Shown: one piece after another, positions 61,254 to 64,000 of the stretch
Layout of the letters: each line of letters begins with the position of its first letter
Numbering within the stretch: position 1 is the first letter of the stretch
Position numbers and translations under genes: made by a program
Origin: Botryotinia globosa
Lineage: Eukaryota > Ascomycota > Leotiomycetes > Helotiales > Sclerotiniaceae
Length of the DNA: 64,000 nt
Direction: 5' to 3'
Assembly (NCBI GenBank): GCA_014898425.1
Contig: RCSZ01000003.1
Coordinates: 992,001 to 1,056,000, forward strand
Notes under the pieces: generated by a model
Told to the model about the DNA's origin: nothing
The model's database searches: none
The model's input: the letters and a program-made list of their open reading frames with translations, nothing else

Positions 61254-62045
61254 TTATAACCTAGTCTATTATAAGAGTTCTAGCCCCTGCTCACCGCACT
61301 CCTATAACAAATATAATAAAATCTCTACAAAAATGAGATTTTTTTTATACAATGTTAGAGTAGATAATAGCAATGAATCAACTTTAGGTATATTTTGAAA
61401 TAAGACTTTTCATTACTTCTCTAAAACTATTGAAAGTATACAATTTATAACAAACAGGTTGATTTCGATACAAAGACCCGAGGCTAGAGATTAGATCTTC
61501 AAAATATCTCAGAAAAGAAAAGGATCCATAGAATATTCTGAAACGAAGGAATCCGTAATACAAAAGGGGCTCGAGGATCTCCCGCCACATGGTCTCACAT
61601 AACTTATAACCTTGTGACCTTGACATACAAACTATTATATTAAATACTTCATTTAAATCTTTATATTTTCTTTTCAATAAGAAATGTTATTTTTATTGAA
61701 TAGTTATATAATATTAAAATAAAAAATTTCCAAAAATTCTAATATATAACATTTTTCCTATACACAATAAACAAATTTTTATAAAAATTTAGAATTTAGA
61801 ATTTTAATTTTTTCAAATTCTATTTTAAAAATTAGAAAAAAATATTTTTTGGGTTTCTTTTATAAAATTTGGTTAATTAAATAACATTTTCTAAAAGAAT
61901 TTCCAATTTTATTTTTTATTATATTAAATAAATTAAAATATAAATAATTGTATTCAATCACAATGCTATATTTTAATTGAAAAAGTGTTATAAATGCAAT
62001 AAGCAGGGGCCAGAACTTTTACAATCAAATTCTTATAACCTTGTT
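61254..62045. mobile_element. Dispersed AT-rich repeat with inverted ends, copy 2
   Basis: Left end holds AGTTCTAGCCCCTGCTCA (61276-61293); right end holds TAAGCAGGGGCCAGAACT (62000-62017), its near reverse complement, and TTATAAC-type words flank both. The right 250 bp, read backwards, match copy 1 at 5777-6040. Interior is very AT-rich; a frame at 61384-61677 is chance. A degraded DNA-transposon derivative is likely. Confidence 0.6.
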
Positions 62046-62099
62046 TCTTGTAAATCATTTTTTTTACAACTAATTTCTTGTAAACGGGCATACCTCCGC

Positions 62100-63072
62100 A
62101 TCCTCACGACAAATGAAAATTCCCTTCCACCAACCAAATCTCTATCCTCTCTAAGCAGAGAACAAGCACTCCGTCTCTTCTCGTATGTCGAGAAATACCA
62201 AGATGTTCTTGACTCCGTATCAACCCAGATTATCGAAATCCACCATCTTGACTCTCATCATGTGCAGCAACCTGCCTGGAGTTGCCACTAGGATATGCGG
62301 GTACTCAGATACTCGTGCTTTCTGCTGTTCAATCCAAGGAATCTCTCCATAAGCGCCGTGACATTCCAAAATAACGTCTCCGGAACCGACTTCACTTGGT
62401 CACGTCTTGTTGATTCTTCCGTTCAGGATTGTCAAAGGCCCATCAGACGCAGCTTTTGCTGAGTGGCCAGCGCATTGTTGGGCAAAATGACCAAGACAGT
62501 TGGCGATGTGAGCTCAGACCAGTCAGCTTCATTTCTAACCAATACATTTGTCTCATCCAAGACAAGTGTGGCCAGGTCTCGTTCAAGTCTTATTCACTCT
62601 TCCGTTCAGGATTGATAAAAGACCATCAAATGTCGCCTTTGGTTACGTGGCCAGCGCATTGGTCGGCAAGATTACAAAGACAGTTGGGCTCAACACTCCA
62701 GATTTCAGAACATGGCTCTTCTTGTCTGCAATGTGTTCGAGTAGTACCTCGTTGATTGCCGGCACAACATACCCCAGAGTTTTTTCTGCAGCTTCAAATA
62801 GTTAGCGCCCGCCTAGTAGAGTCTTGGGTATAGAGGAATACTCACCAAAAACCTTGGTTTCAAAACTGCAGATGGTGGATCATTAATATTCTTGTCGTCG
62901 ATGTGCATGCTGCTTTAGAATTTCGGGTCTCGGCCTTCCCCTCTGTTTGAAATATCACAATCAGTATATATAACTTAGATCGAAGATGGCTTTGCTTGCC
63001 CAATTTTGACACTGTGTCTTTCACTCTAGAGCAACCTCTCGCAGCGTCGCCTGGTGCCTTTGCTGGATCCAT
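62100..63072 (-). pseudogene. DEAD-box RNA helicase relic with internal tandem duplication
   Basis: Read right to left: an initial segment from 63072 (MDPAKAPGDAARGCSRVK..), a probable intron at 62845-62786 (GTGAGT..CTGCAG), then KTLGYVVPAINEVLLEH (about 62782-62730), which resembles the residues after the P-loop lysine of DEAD-box ATPases. Next come two copies of a motif-Ia-like segment, VFVILPTNALAT (about 62688-62645) and VLVILPNNALATQ (about 62500-62459), then SEYPHILVATPGRLLHMM (about 62310-62256), the hallmark TPGRL motif. Several stops (TAA, TGA) and frame changes interrupt it, so it cannot make a helicase. Spacing between the motifs fits the family. The P-loop glycines and the DEAD motif itself were not found, so the family call rests on order and wording of three motifs. 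Confidence 0.5.
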
Positions 63073-64000
63073 CTTGTAGTTTAGTTTTAGTCGACAGTGG
63101 TCCTGAGAACAGGAAGAAGTATTAGAGTTGAAAGAGTTGAAAGAGTTGTGGAGAAGGAGAGTAGACAGTGATAAGAAGAATTGGAATTTGAGGTATTTAG
63201 AAATTCAGTACTTCAGAATTTGAAGTTGATGTTGAAGTATAAATATAAATATAAGGTGAGTTTGTTATGATTTAGAGTCTAGTACTCTGTCTCTGATAGG
63301 CAAAGCGTCCTTTTTTATCACCTGATATATACCTTCGCTTGTTCATCTTTGATATCTCCCAGGCAACCACTGGAGACGTTGATTTTGATGATTCTTCAAG
63401 AGATATTCCACAAAAAGCACTCAAAAGAAGTCCAATAGACGAATTCAAACTCAGGGTGTTTAATTATCCAAACTATAGTCCAACAATGAAGATTGGTAGA
63501 ATTTCCAACAGCTTTCAGATATTCAAACCCTTATATTGATGAACTACAGTCCGGACTATTGAATGCTCTAGGACTCACCATCGGAATACAATGTTCGAGA
63601 CTTGGTGGAGCCTTACATCTTCCCAGGAGATGGATGGGAAGTGAACCACAAGAAAATGCAGCCATTCTACTATCAGTCCCATTTGATAAGTCTTGGTGCT
63701 AGCTTTAAACAAGCCCAGAAATCTCTTACTTGTGCTAAACTCTTCGAATTACCCACACCACTACTTATATGACCAGACCCATGTGATCCAAAAGGAGCCA
63801 CCATGAGAGATGCAGCAGGAACAACCAAGTCAAGTCTATTTGTTCTCCCATACTCCGCTGCCTTACAAACTAGGGTTATCTGCTTTCTGACGAACGATTT
63901 TTCCACCGCTTCGCCTTTGCAAAATGCCTTTGTTAAAATGGATGGAGATTTCAATCTCACAATAAGCTTCTCACTCTACTCCAAAGTTTTTCCATGGTCA
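63073..64000. other. Window end: unassigned sequence, possible partial genes
   Basis: No family recognised. On plus, about 63586-63772 reads protein-like in one frame (DLVEPYIFPGDGWEVNHKKM, SHLISLGASFKQAQKSLTCA) and ends at TGA; it has stops upstream, so it would need splicing. On minus, 63673-63960 (GRTNRLDLVVPAASLMVAPF) is another possible exon. They overlap, so at most one is likely real. Confidence 0.25.

Overview
This looks like nuclear DNA of a filamentous ascomycete. The genes have short (about 48-120 nt) GT..AG introns. Families include fungal Zn2Cys6 regulators, a SAT4/Pth11-type rhodopsin-like membrane protein, GUP1, YAT-family amino-acid permease and DHA2-type MFS. Gene-bearing stretches of ordinary composition alternate with very AT-rich blocks that look mutated by RIP (repeat-induced point mutation). 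The mix fits a leotiomycete such as the Botrytis/Sclerotinia group, but that placement is inference. Exon boundaries were placed by reading splice sites and frames by hand; no database search was run.

Layout. 1-5.3 kb: thioredoxin reductase (complete, 5 exons), a low-complexity hypothetical protein, a small spliced coiled-coil gene and unassigned short frames. 5.4-12.1 kb: AT desert holding a foldback repeat, a dispersed repeat and a RIP-ruined element bounded by 91-bp direct terminal repeats. 12.1-18.7 kb: three damaged genes: a CCCH-finger/RRM gene cut at the repeat edge, a secreted-protein gene with two stops and a frameshift, and a CYP52-like P450 with a stop and a frameshift. 19.3-23.1 kb: GUP1 (MBOAT) and a medium-chain reductase with one frameshift. 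23.5-26 kb: AT-rich block with two adjacent inverted-repeat elements flanked by TA. 26.3-27.8 kb: Na+/H+ antiporter. 29.3-30.3 kb: weak gene relics. 31.3-33.0 kb: SANT/Myb-like regulator. 33.0-43.9 kb: about 10.9 kb of normal-composition DNA with no gene I can support. 43.9-50.8 kb: LEU3/WAR1-like Zn2Cys6 factor, Smr-domain protein and rhodopsin-like membrane protein, all on the minus strand. 52.3-54.3 kb: amino-acid permease with two homopolymer frameshifts. 55.0-59.8 kb: a divergent pair, DHA2-type MFS exporter and Zn2Cys6 factor, sharing a 1.07-kb promoter. 60-64 kb: short relics, a second copy of the dispersed repeat and a decayed DEAD-box helicase relic with an internal duplication.

How the genes relate. 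Most are independent housekeeping or transport genes. The one convincing functional pairing is the divergent exporter and regulator at 55-59.8 kb, whose promoter carries a degenerate duplicated segment. The strongest theme is genome decay: several genes beside RIP-affected blocks carry just one or two lesions, mostly changes that fit C to T, while other lesions lie in homopolymers and could be assembly errors. I see no CRISPR array, rRNA or intact tRNA, and no clearly new enzymatic system.
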